This document shows positions 25,269 through 36,446 of a stretch of DNA of 64,000 nucleotides, in pieces. Source of the stretch: Chlorops oryzae. Its lineage: Eukaryota > Arthropoda > Insecta > Diptera > Chloropidae. A program made the translations under genes and the position numbers. Each line of letters starts with the position of its first letter. Within the stretch, counting starts at the first letter, position 1. Under the pieces are notes generated by a model. The model was given only the letters and a program-made list of their open reading frames with translations. It had not been told where the DNA came from and ran no database searches. The DNA lies in the NCBI GenBank assembly GCA_020466095.1, contig CM035808.1:62001-126000 (forward strand), written 5' to 3'.

Positions 25269-26164
25269 TATTATTATTATTTTTTTTTTAAATAATATTT
25301 TTGTACATTTTGTGATTCATTCGATTTTTTTTTATTAAAAACAATCTGACAACCTCTACCGCATTGCCCAATGACCTACTTTTGTTTTAGTACAAACTTT
25401 GACAAAAAAATTAAGTTACAAGTAGGTAATAACGTACACAAAAGTTAAAATTATTGAAAAAAAAGCTCCAAAAAAAAAGAGGTACAATTTATGCGTTTAC
25501 GTCAGGATACCTCCTTAGTAAATTTCTTTAATAGGAAATACAAAATTTTCTGAATTAATTGCACTTCCCTTGATTGAAATAAATAAAAAAAAAAACCATT
25601 TGAAAAATCGCTACCAAAAATGTTGACATTTAAGGAAAAAAGACAGATTTCTATTATTACACACATACATACATATATGCAGCTGACAGTTCCATTTTGT
25701 ATAAGCAACCGCACTGAGTGATAAATGATGAATGAAATTGAATTGTTGTGAGAAAATATATATTCGACGTAGAAGGCAGACAGTATATGAGCGATTCGAC
25801 ATACATCCCTTCAGGACATACGAGTAGCTCATCTGTAACGTTTTTCTAGTGCAAATTTCACCAGTACTAGTTCTTTTTTTATACCCCTGCCAATGTTCAA
25901 TTTTGAACTATAGCTGTTCTGGTGCTGGGGGAACCAATTGGATATATTTGCTATAGTTTAAAACTACACCGAAAAGTTAAGAATATAACTTCTTAATTTT
26001 GATATGTATTCTTGTAAAAAATCAGGTCGATGGGTTCGATCCCTGCTCCAGCGAGCGTCGATTTTTTTTTTGAAAAGTAAATAATTTAATATTTACATTA
26101 TTTAAAAAAACTGAGAAATAAAAGATTTTACCAAACCTTTTATGCTTAAAAAGTTAAAAAAAAA
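25269..26164. other. Non-coding stretch with a possible Helentron end and a B-box-like motif
   Basis: AT-rich. TATACCCCTGCC near 25880 resembles the end of a reversed Helentron-like element, and GGTTCGATCCC near 26032-26044 matches a pol III B box without a convincing A box. Both are weak; no gene is seen. Confidence 0.35.
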
Positions 26165-27036
26165 ACAAGTAAGGGTGTTATAGTCAGGCGAGCCTGACAA
26201 TAGAATACCCGACACAGACACACGTGTTCAAATAATTTTTAATATCAAGAAGTGTTAAGGCCATATGGGGGCCCAATACACCGACTTTTGTTATATTTCT
26301 TTATGAAAACTGCCCCTCTGCCACGCCCACTTTTCCAATTTTTTGGAATACTAATCGGAGGCTTAGATATACGCTCAAATCCTAAGTTTCATTGAAATAT
26401 TTGGAAAAAGTCCGATTTTGAGGCAGTTTTGAGATTTTTGTGACAGACCCTAGTACTGGAGGTACCCTTAATAATGGACCGATCCAGGAAATTTTTTGGG
26501 AGAATGTTTATGGCTACAAAAGAAACATAATAGCCAACTTTCGTTCAAGTCCCATTTGAAGTTCGGGTTTAGGGGACCATTTTCGAAAAACGCCCTTCTG
26601 CCACGCCCACTTTTAAAATTTTTAGAAATCGTATTACTTGCCTTGAAACATGTTCAAATATCAAATTTCATCAAAATATGTTGAAAAACTTCGAGTTTAG
26701 AGCAGTTTTTGTGATTTTTGTAACAGACCCTAGTACTGGAGGTACCCCTAAAAATGGTCCGATCGGGTCCATTCTCGAACTTGTTCTTACTCATGTCCCC
26801 GTGAGCACGCATACCAAATTTTGTCAAGATAGCTCAACTCCTTCGATAAGATAACTGTATACAGACAGACGGACAGACAGACAGACAGACAGACGGACAT
26901 GTCTAAATCGAATCTCCTGGTGACGCTGATCATTTCTATATACATTTTGTATGGTCTATCTCGACTGGTTCTGGGTGTTACACACAACCCAACAAACGCA
27001 ATATACCCTCGACACAGAGTGTGTCGGGTATAAAAA
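26165..27036 (+). mobile_element. Helentron/DINE-1-like element, second subfamily
   Basis: It starts ACAAGTAAG, followed by a stem-loop (GTCAGGCGAGCCTGAC), then ATACCCGACAC. It carries two direct copies of a ~300-bp module (about 26290 and 26585; each has 'ctgccacgcccactttt' and 'cagaccctagtactggaggt'), an AGAC tetranucleotide tract (26862-26899) and the terminal GTGTCGGGTATAAAAA, which pairs with the start. It is a different subfamily from 24472-25268 but has the same plan. Non-coding. Confidence 0.7.
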
Positions 27037-30000
27037 GATTCTCTACAAGGAATATTTTGAAAGAGCTTGGCGCGTGACGTTTTGGAAGGCGCGATGAAAG
27101 CAACCTATCTCTCTCTCTCTATTGGTTCGCAACTTACTTTCTGCTTCCCGTATTTTTTCCTCGAAATTTACTTGCCTGTTTAATTCTCCATTTTTCCACA
27201 AGTTCTTTTGCCTGCGGCAGGGTTCGAGAACTCGCACCTTCCAGATTACAAATCAAGCACACTTCAACTACGCCATCGCGAAATATGAATTGGGCTTTCT
27301 AGTTTTATTATATCAATGTATGTAAGTGCCAAACAACTGCTTTGTCTTTTTAAACTATGATTACGGAATTTATATACTTTTTTGCTGCCAAGTATATGCT
27401 TTATACGAAAATCTACCTCCATTTGCACTAGTTCTTTAGAATCTGGTGAAAGCACTAGTAGCTTTTAGAAAATTTGCCCGACACGTCCTGAAGGGATTGT
27501 TCTTATTGACGGTATAAGATAGACATATTGATTGCCTTTAACAGCCCTTGCCATTGTTTGACTAAGTGTATTAAAACTGTTTTAAGGTAATTGCTTATAC
27601 GATTTCAATGGAAGTAAAAGATATTTTTCAAAAAAAAAAAAACAAATACTTCAGATGTAATCATTTTATTCTTGAAGTAAGAAAATATACTTATACCTTC
27701 ATATGGCGGTGTACGGATTGAACAATATTGTGTGGTTTTCTGTGAATTTTTACATACATATATTTGCTTTTGAGGTGTTGCCATTTAAACGATCTTAGAA
27801 ATGAGCTTTAAAAATATTTCCCCGAATTCATTTGCCACAGATAATTAATTTTTTTTGTTTTTTCGTCTCGTCAACCAAAGTTTTTCACTGCGGAAAGCAA
27901 ACTCGATTCGACGTTTGCTTCATTTAAATTTATTATTTCTCTCATTCGTTATTGATGCAACACAAAATTCCTAAAAATTCATGGAAGTATTTTCTTTTTT
28001 CTACGCAAACGGAAGAGACGAAAGCTTTCCGAGCAAGGACTATCTACAGCGGAAATGTTCGTGTGTGTGTGTGTGTGTGTGCAATTCACAAACGGACAAA
28101 TGCTTTGCAATTTACTTTGAAAATTGCTGACATTTTACTGTTCAAGAACGGTAATTTCTTGCTTTTTATTTTTCTTTTATTAGGTCCTGAAATGAGTTTC
28201 CTCTTATTAAAAAAAAAAAACCATGCTGGCCACGTGATGAAATAAAAACGGAAAATTTTATATAAAGTAAAATAAGGGAAGCAAACTATTTTTTAGAGCT
28301 CAGCCTTCGTTCGAGTCTGTGTGTCCATTAGCTGATTCGTTTGTGTGCATCTGTATCTGTATCTGTTTTCAGTGTTCAGTTTTCTGTTTTCTGTTTTCCT
28401 GTGTACCTCAAACATGAAAATACCTTTTTAAAGAAAACTCCCGTTTCAGAAAAAGCATGAAAGGAGATTGGTCAAAGCGGAGCTAGCATTGGAGCTTTAG
28501 TTCCCGCACACTGAACTCATTGTTTGTGTTTACTTATAAATGAAGATAACAAACAATAATAGTTTTCAAGTTGAAAATGCGACTGAAAAGTGCTCCTATC
28601 CTCTCCTCTCCTCGCCTCGCCGCACTGCACAGAGCGAGTATTGTCTGAATTTTTTGTCAACTTCCTAGATGGCCCGTGGGGACTTGGGCTCTTGAAAATG
28701 AAAATGGACGCCAAAGCGGATTAAACTTAAATATTTAAAGTGCAATAAACGTGCATATACGTTCTTAGAACGATGGGCAACTATGTATGTATGTATTTAC
28801 GTCGGCTGCGCATTTTTTTTTTTGGCCGACCACATTTATCCATCGGTGATGAGGTGATGTACGTGAAGATAATGCGTCCGAAATAAAACATGAGCCGCAT
28901 TTACTTAAATGCAAATCAGTAACAAAACGAAAAGCGGTCTCAGCGGTACTTTTGTAAAGGAAAATCATTAGGACGGAATAATTCGGCTTCCTCTGCTGCC
29001 TGCTGCCTGTTGGCACCATCCGCTCATCGCCGTCTATTCGATAGCCACCAGGTTCGATATCAAGAGCAATCAGCTCAGCTTAGTGTGAATGCCATAAAAC
29101 TTTTTCATATATTTTTGGACGTATGCAAATGAGCTCTGGCCAGGCTGCCCAGCACGGGTGGGAGACGAAGAACGGGAACGAAACCCGGATCGAGAAGGCC
29201 GAAACTGAGAATCCATTCAAACTGAGCTCATTTAGTGTTCTTTACGCCATATTTTGATAGGCAACGGACCGACCGAAGAACAAAAACAGAAAAAGGAAAA
29301 ATAAAAAAATGAAAAAATAAAAAAAAAATGGAACTGTTGCATGCAAGAGCTTAGTCTTTCTTTTCGACCTTCCATTTTCTCTTTTGTTATGCGGGGCATC
29401 ATCGTAAAAAGGTCCGTTGCCATATCGTTGCGAATCACCTTTTGACCAAACTGAATTATTAAATAGAGGTGTGGAGAGCAGGAGGAGGAGGAGGAGGAGG
29501 AGGAGGAGGAGGAGGAGGAGGAGGATAGAAACAGCGCCTTTGAAACTGGCCAAATGCGATTTAACCGCATCGCACGTAGCAATAAAATATATGCGTAAAT
29601 CTCAAGAGAGGCACAAGCCGCTCAAGTGCAAACGACAAGCGAATGCGGCAAGTGGGCTTGCGACTCGACACGACTCGACCGACTCGAATCGACTCATTCC
29701 AACTCACTTGCACAGTTGAAGTAATGAAAGTAAAGCGCCAAAGTCATAAAGATGGTGTTCTGCCCCTTCCACTTTTTTTTCCGACATTTTCACGCAGCCC
29801 AAAAGTATGCTTAGACTTGGCAAACTGTGCGACTCTTCGTTGCCGCGTGCAGTCGCGTCGAGCTTGAAAAATAAATTTACTAACAAAATAAATTACGCTC
29901 GTGTGTTTTCCCATTTGTTGTTTTTGTATTTGGCGCTTGTGGTGCTGTGTGGCGGTGTGTGGCAGCGTGTGGCAGCGTGCGGCGGTAGGGCGCTGCGGTG

Positions 30001-31992
30001 ATGTGGCGGTCTTTAGCGTAAGTTGCCCAACTTTTAGTAGTCGGACACGAAAAGTGTAATTCCGCAAGTTTTTCTTTGAAACAGTCGCCGTTACGGTTTG
30101 CTCGAAGCTTTTCGCTTGCTGCTGCTGCTGCTGCTGCGCTGCTCCGAATTCTCTTTTATTCAGTTTTCGGCATCTTTTGTAATTGACATGAAAATTTAAT
30201 GCCATAATTTTATTTTTCTTTTGTTTGCTCTTCCAGTCGAGATCAGAAAAGTTCCGTTCTTTGTGAGCTGCTCTCCCCGATCCTCTGTTTGCCGTCAGTG
30301 CCCCCTAAAGGCGACACTTTGCTTTACTACGATTTTTTTTACCATGATATCTTTCCCCCCTTTTCTTTAGCATACTTTTCGGGGCACTCTAAGAGGCTCG
30401 TGCTCTTACTTTGGCGATTTAGTTTTATGTTTTAACTTGAATGCTTGCGAAAGCTTTTCAAATTATGACTGCGAACATACTTTTCAAGGTTATTGTTTAG
30501 GGAAAAATGGCAAAATTAGCAACAATATAGAAAAGACGACCGGTCGGGGCGGGCGTCGATTGTCGATTGTGTTCGGCAAAAAATTAAATTCGTGTACGCA
30601 CACACTTGCACGCTCATTCCCATTCGCACTCGCATTCGCACCCACACTCGGATGCGGTTAGTAGGAAGCGGAAATGGCAGAAACTTTTGTAATTTTTTAA
30701 AAAGGCGGTGTCGAAGCGACACCAGCCGCGGCCGCGTCCGCCATTGCCGAACTTTTTTGGGGCGCTGGAAAAGTACAATTTGAAGTAATTGACTTCGGTA
30801 ATTTGTACTCATTGTTCCTTGTGGCTGTGAATGTGGCTGTGACTGTGTGTCGGTGGCATCTGGTGGGCCAAGCATTGTTGTAAGTTATATAGTGGATGCT
30901 CGGCTCCCTCCCATCGCAGCTGGGCGGCCTTACTAGATTTGCTGTTAATTTGATGAGAAAAGTTTAACGGCACAACTGTAATGCTGGTGAAATGGTTTCC
31001 GTTTCGTTCACGCATTTTCGCTGCAAATATTATGACGTCAAGATCAACAAAAACGCTAAGCTGAGTACCTGGCGGCATCGAATATAATCGCACATTCGGC
31101 ATGATATAAATGCGCGTCAGTGTGTTCGGGTATCTTCGTTTGTGGGAGATACTTTCGATTGTGTGAGTTCCAGTTCGAATTTTCGAGTTAACGTCAAAGT
31201 TCGCTTTCTGCCCTGAGCGATGACACAATGGCGAGCAATTAGATTTTTTTCAAGATTTTGTTAAAAAAAAGTTTGCGTGTTTTCGAAAGTAGAATGGAGA
31301 AGTAGGCAGCTCGGCCCGTCGAAACGGAAGCCGTTACCGTGCTTTATTTATTCGGTGAGTGTTTTGCCGGCATAAACCGAAATTTATTATTAACGGCAAG
31401 TAACTAGTTAATTGAACATTAAAGGTGAAAACAGGGTCGAAAGCAACAAAAAAATAAGTGGGTTGATGAAAACATTTATTTATTTATTTATTTATTTCAA
31501 AATTAATGTCATTAATAAATTTATAGCTTACATGCTAGGAGCCTTCGGCTTTGAAAACATTTAATATTCCACAGGACTTACGATCTATGTGAGATTGTTC
31601 AATTTTTTCAAATTAGCTTTATATGTCCCCAACTTGCATTTCATAAGACCACAAATCAAATAGGGTCTGACATTTTGCTTTCAATATTTCCCAAGGTCAA
31701 TTTTGACCGAGTAACTTTTTCTGTCCGAGTTTAAACCACAAAGAAATTTGTTTTACGCTGTTAAAAATATGAAAATTATCTTAAAAATGTGTAATTCCGA
31801 TTCACTTCGTGCAGAAAAATTCAGAGCATCCCGCTGTTCTGTGACGCAGTCGGACCAAAAGCGCTTATAAGCAGCAAGAAAGCACTTGTTTTAAGCCAAA
31901 AGGCGCTTGTCTTTCCTTTTAACTAACCATGATTTAAACATTGGCATGTCCCACGAACTAAGAATGTTTGCCTTATACAGCGCAAGAAAGAT
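27037..31992. other. Non-coding stretch rich in simple repeats; candidate regulatory DNA
   Basis: No gene supported. Simple repeats: (GT)n 28061-28081, (GAG)n 29480-29525 (about 15 units), (CTG)n 30117-30136 and (ATTT)n near 31471-31497. Poly-Arg, poly-Ser and poly-Leu open frames at 29232-29582 and 29417-29719 are artefacts of the GAG run. From about 28.3 kb the DNA is less AT-extreme and poor in mobile elements. It could include 5' exons or enhancers of the kirre-like gene, but I cannot show this. Confidence 0.4.
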
Positions 31993-32212
31993 CGCACATG
32001 TACTTCAATAGTGTCACAACCCGAAAATTGTCGAATTGGGGTCAATGGGAGGAATGTCTGCACCTAATTCCACACTCATAAATGCGTTTTTTTAAATTGA
32101 AAATCAGAGCAAGAAACATTTATGTCGGTCTCTTCTAGACTGGATCGGTTAAACCGAGATTTTATGAAAACTTCCAAATTTTGAGTTGTGACACTATTGA
32201 AGCACATGTGCG
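31993..32212. mobile_element. MITE related to the one at 13240-13409
   Basis: A ~38-bp imperfect inverted repeat (CGCACATGTRCTTCAATAG then TGTCACAACYCRAAAWTT) bounds 220 bp of non-coding DNA. The order CRCACA...CTTC...ACACAACTCAAAA is shared with the termini of the element nested at 13240-13409, suggesting one family with diverged ends. No clean target duplication was seen. Confidence 0.6.
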
Positions 32213-32332
32213 GCATGATTATTTCATACTAAGGAAAGCGCTTTGATTGCGAGCGAACAAAAATATTGATAAATCAATAGATATGTATGCAGGTATTCGA
32301 TTTAAACGTTTATAAATGAACTTTTTTTTTTT

Positions 32333-32440
32333 TTGGATAAGCGTTACGCTTTGCGGCTTTGTCCCCTGTGTGGGATTTGAACCCCAGAACTCTCGTTCCC
32401 GTCGACATTGCGTTTGCCAAGTTGACAGTCGAGCATTTTT
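32333..32440 (-). mobile_element. tRNA-derived SINE fragment
   Basis: On the minus strand the B-box-like GGTTCAAATCCCACAC (about 32368-32383) follows a weak A-box-like TTGGCAAACGCAATG. The segment abuts a poly(T) run on the plus strand (an A-rich tail on the minus strand, near 32321-32335). It is degenerate and could be a decayed SINE or tRNA pseudogene. Confidence 0.35.
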
Positions 32441-32824
32441 GACGTTTTCAACTTTATATTCCTTTTAAAAAGTAATTTCAAGAATCGCTTTCAAGATAGT
32501 GCTTGCAAAAAGTCTGACTGGGAAATCTCCAAGAAATAAATCCAATTGGAATATTGGAAATTAAAATATTCAGTTGAGGAATGCAATTTTGATTAATTTG
32601 GGGAGCATTATTTCACTTTCGGTTGGATTTTGTCAATTAAAATCAGGTTAAATAAATATTTTCAGTTTCCTAGAAAGACGCGATTTCAATTTCTGCATTT
32701 TGTAAGTTTGTAGGCTTTTCCATAGTCAATTATTTAATTGTAGAAACAAATAAATTTCGATTCGAAAAGAAAAAAATTTAAAAATAAATAAACAAACAAA
32801 TTTTAGACCCATTACATGCCTTAG

Positions 32825-33155
32825 GGGCTGTTTCCACTACAGACGCATTTAGCATTTTTCAGCATTTTTAAAAAATGCTCAAAAATTCGGCTTCGAATTA
32901 CATGTAATTGTTGTTGTTCTTAAAACAGCATTTTTCAGCATCTTGAGAAAATGCGATAAAAATGCTAAAAACCGTCTAGTTTTCATTGATATTTTCTTCA
33001 AATTTTTAACATTTCAAAGCCTACTTCAAAGAATTCAAATATTTTTCGGAACAAAAATTCAAATTTTCACAAAATGCTAAATGCGAAACGCAGTGGAAAC
33101 GGGTCTAGCATCTTTAAAGATGCAAATGCTAAATGCGGTGTAGTGGAAATAGCCC
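32825..33155. mobile_element. MITE with AGCATTT-repeat interior
   Basis: Termini GGGCTGTTTCCACTAC and, complemented at the right, GGGCTATTTCCACTAC continue as CGCATTTAGCATTT on both sides, an inverted repeat of about 33 bp. Within the 331 bp the heptamer AGCATTT or its complement recurs many times, giving further hairpins. Non-coding; superfamily not determined. Confidence 0.65.
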
Positions 33156-36100
33156 TTTATACTTTTTATATTTTTCCTTGTTTTATATTTAAAAATTTAC
33201 TTATAATTATTCTAAATAATGCTCAATATTTAACACATCATCACCCACATGTCAGTCTTTTTGATTAGAGTTTTGTATGAAGGATTTTTCTCTTGTGCTC
33301 TTTGATGTAAGACCAGCAATAAATTAAAATTGGATAAAAATTAAATTTCTAAACGGTGCAAGGGGCATGTTAAGAAAAACTGAAAGTTGAAGGTTTTTAA
33401 GGCTCAGAATTATAGAAATAATTGTTCAATGCAATCATCGTAAGGGGATAAATTTGATAGAAAATGTTGGTCAGAAATTGAAAACATACCATTCATTATA
33501 TTTGCCGTATCCATGAATTGATATTTCCGTGCGCGGGTATCTGGATGCCATGCTGTGTTGCGTTGACTGCGTATTAAGGGGCCGAGTTCTTACACTTCTT
33601 ATCTTTTGGGTTGTTTTTGTTTTGTTCTCTATACGACAGGCCAGCACGAGAATACGAGCCAGCTTTCGACTGAGCTTTGTCTTTCGATTCGTTTGTTGCG
33701 TTTTTTGCTCCGCTGCGGATTTCGCGATGATAACCTGGAATCGTCGAAACGGGTTTTTGCATGCCGCGTTTATTTACACGAGAAACTGCAATGCTTCCTG
33801 GCGGTGGAGCTCTGTGACAGCAGAAACTGCAAGTCAAGTGATTTTCATTGAAACGCGTTTCGGGTTCGCTCTGGCGATGTCCGATTTACGGTCTTTTCGC
33901 CAGATTGGCTTTAGGCCTTGCTGCAGCAAAGGCTTGAGATGCTGCGAGATACAACAGGTGCAGCTATTGGAGCCAACGAGTAGTAGGTAACTGGCCACAA
34001 ATTCAACTTTCTGCGTGTATTTCTTTTTTCGTTCGTTCTTTCTTTTCTTTTTTGTTTTTTTATTCAAGTGGACAGGTTCGAGAGGAAGTCGCAACCTTTT
34101 TTTTTCTTTTCTTGTTATTATAAAATAGAGTGTCTTACCAAAAGAGTAAGCGCGATTTATTCGTTGTTCGTGGGCCACATTAAAAAAAAAATCAAATTAC
34201 GCTTTTGAACTGTTTTTTGTTTAATTATTGATAGAATAGTTAAAAAAAGTGAAATGCGGTAACGGCAATTTTATTCACAATTTTTCGCTTGGCGAATTGA
34301 TATGTGTGTGTGTGCCTTGCAAGTTGTGCCTACAATGATCGAACAAATTTTAATGTTCGTTCTTAGTTGTGCCGGATTTTTGAATTCGATTTGATTGATT
34401 CGATGATTTTTCTTTTTTCTCCTTTTGTTGAGTTGAAGATCGAAGAAATTTGAATCGACCGACACGAATGCAATTGAAATTTTTTGCTATGTAACGCTCT
34501 TTAATTGTTTTCAAGAGATGGCAGAGTTTCGTCCGAGTCTACTACTGCTGCTCTTAAGGAATTCACGGCATTATGGCACTCTCGACACTTCAAAAAAAAA
34601 TAAATAAAATAAAAACAGATTCAGCGGATTCCTTCTGTTCGCTTTGGTTTCGTTTTTCAGTTCTTCGCTTCACTTCGCGTTTGGAATTTTCCTCACAAGA
34701 ATTTTTATTTATAATTGAAATTGACCTTTCGCTGAGTTACAACGTAGAATTGACTTCCATTAACGGTCAGCGCCGTCGTAATTCGCTTTCAGAATATTTT
34801 CAAATACAACAACACGTTCATCCTTTGAGACCTGTTTAACATTTGCGTTGTTGGGTCAAGGAAAACGATGACGATGACGACGACAGCGACGACAGCGACA
34901 GGGACGGGGATTCGACATCGATGTTAATGATCTCACACATAGACTTTGCTAACAGTATGTGCGACGGTGTTCGGTTTTAGCCAACAAGTATCCGTCATCG
35001 TCAATTGCAATTAAGAGTTGTGCCTATTTTCACTTGACAATGCGACAACACAACGTCCAACGTCCATTTGTGTCATTACGACGACGAAGAAATTCCTACG
35101 AGATTGCCTACACTAGAGACAGCGTGGGTAGATTTATGAGTTATTTTTTGTGCGTTTTGTTTTGGTTCGCTTGAATATGTTTTGTCCCATAGACACAGAC
35201 CCGTATCACTGTGACAGCGCGCGATTCCACGGAACCCGAACCGTATCCAAACACAGAGTATAGCGTACTAAATCTCGCCGCTACAACGGAAGCGACAGCA
35301 GCCAAAGCAGGCTGCCACGACCACGACCAAGACACGAGTCTGCAATGCCTGCGTGCAGCAATCGCAACAGAATGTTAACAGCGTCAGCGAGCGAACGAGC
35401 GAGCGAGCGAGCAATGTCCGTCCTTACCCCCCGTGGGGCCATCACATCGCGTGACTGCTGGCAAGAGCTCGCCAACACACAGTTCTTGTTATTTTTATCC
35501 GGAGCTGCTCATATCGGGTTACTTTCGAAGAGTGCGATACGACTATCTGCATTTTGTAGCCGTAGTACTAAAATCTGTTGCTCCGCTGTCGCTTCTTCGC
35601 GCTGCTCGTCGGGACATGCGCCGAAGCAAACGGAGCACACGGCGAGGAGAAGCAGACAATTTAGAATGAATTTCGTGCAAACAAAAGAGACCATCAGTTG
35701 TCTCTTCGATACCATCGAGAAGCGAGAACCGAGAAGCGAGAAGCGAGAAGTCTTAACAAAAGGACTCGAGATTCATTGTTTTGAGTGAGGAAATTGGTGC
35801 AATCTGCATTGTGACAATGCACATATTTACACTCAACAAACATACCCACACACACACACACACACACAAATGCACACATGTTCATAAACTAAAACAATTT
35901 TTTCCTTTCTCGGTCAAGTCCTGCGTTCATTGATGGAAACCAACTAGCCAAAAGTCAGTCCTTTGGAAAAATTTGGTTTAAAGCGTTGGGAAATTTTATT
36001 CTTATAATAATTTTTTTTATATTTCTCACTTACATGAAAACAGGATAGTTTTTATTGTTTTAATATATTTTTGCTTTGAAAGGATTATATAATGAAGAAG

Positions 36101-36323
36101 CACATATGACACACTAATCACAAAACCGGCACAATGCAAAGTATTTCAAAACCATATTTTTAAGGTTTGCAAAACATCTTAACATACTGCAGGAAAACAT
36201 TATATTGTTGATTGATGCTGCGGCTTATTAAGAACAATACTTAGGGCCGTCACAATAATCCTTGCAGGATGCAGTGACGCGGTGACCTGGTTCCCAAACC
36301 CATCCCCAACCTAACCTAACCTA
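33156..36323. other. Non-coding, mobile-element-poor stretch
   Basis: No gene supported. The part from 33.5 to 35.8 kb has a higher GC content and more open frames than its surroundings (33529-33990, 35345-35788), but these overlap frames on the other strand and show no domain. A GAGC/GAAC array lies near 35388-35413 and (CA)n at 35847-35868. CCTAACCTAACC at about 36308-36322 is a short telomere-like motif. It may be promoter or 5' UTR territory of the kirre-like gene (inference). Confidence 0.4.
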
Positions 36324-36446
36324 GGGCCGTTTGCTACTGTTCCGATTAAATTTTCTCGTTCCGAAAAATAAATTTGTATGAAAATTTTAACATTTTGAGA
36401 GGATATCGTAACGAAAAACTTTAACCGGAACAGTAGCAAATGGGCC
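36324..36446. mobile_element. Short MITE
   Basis: TTTGCTACTGTTCCG followed by a TTAA-like block at the left is mirrored by CGGAACAGTAGCAAA at the right, inside GGGCC ends. The whole is only 123 bp and could fold into a single hairpin. A TA or TTA-like flank is possible but not exact. Confidence 0.6.

Noticed and set aside
29232..29719. Poly-Ser, poly-Leu and poly-Arg open frames
   Set aside because: Produced by the six-frame reading of the (GAG)n microsatellite.
33529..33990. 153-codon open frame
   Set aside because: Cys/Phe-rich translation without a domain; overlaps minus-strand frames and has no promoter or signal I can support.
35345..35788. 147-codon open frame near a GAGC repeat
   Set aside because: Low-complexity Ala/Ser/Glu/Arg sequence driven by the repeat; no family resemblance.
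36308..36322. CCTAACCTAACC as insect telomere repeat
   Set aside because: Only three units, internal to the window, and flies generally lack TTAGG telomeres; chance or a remnant of another repeat.
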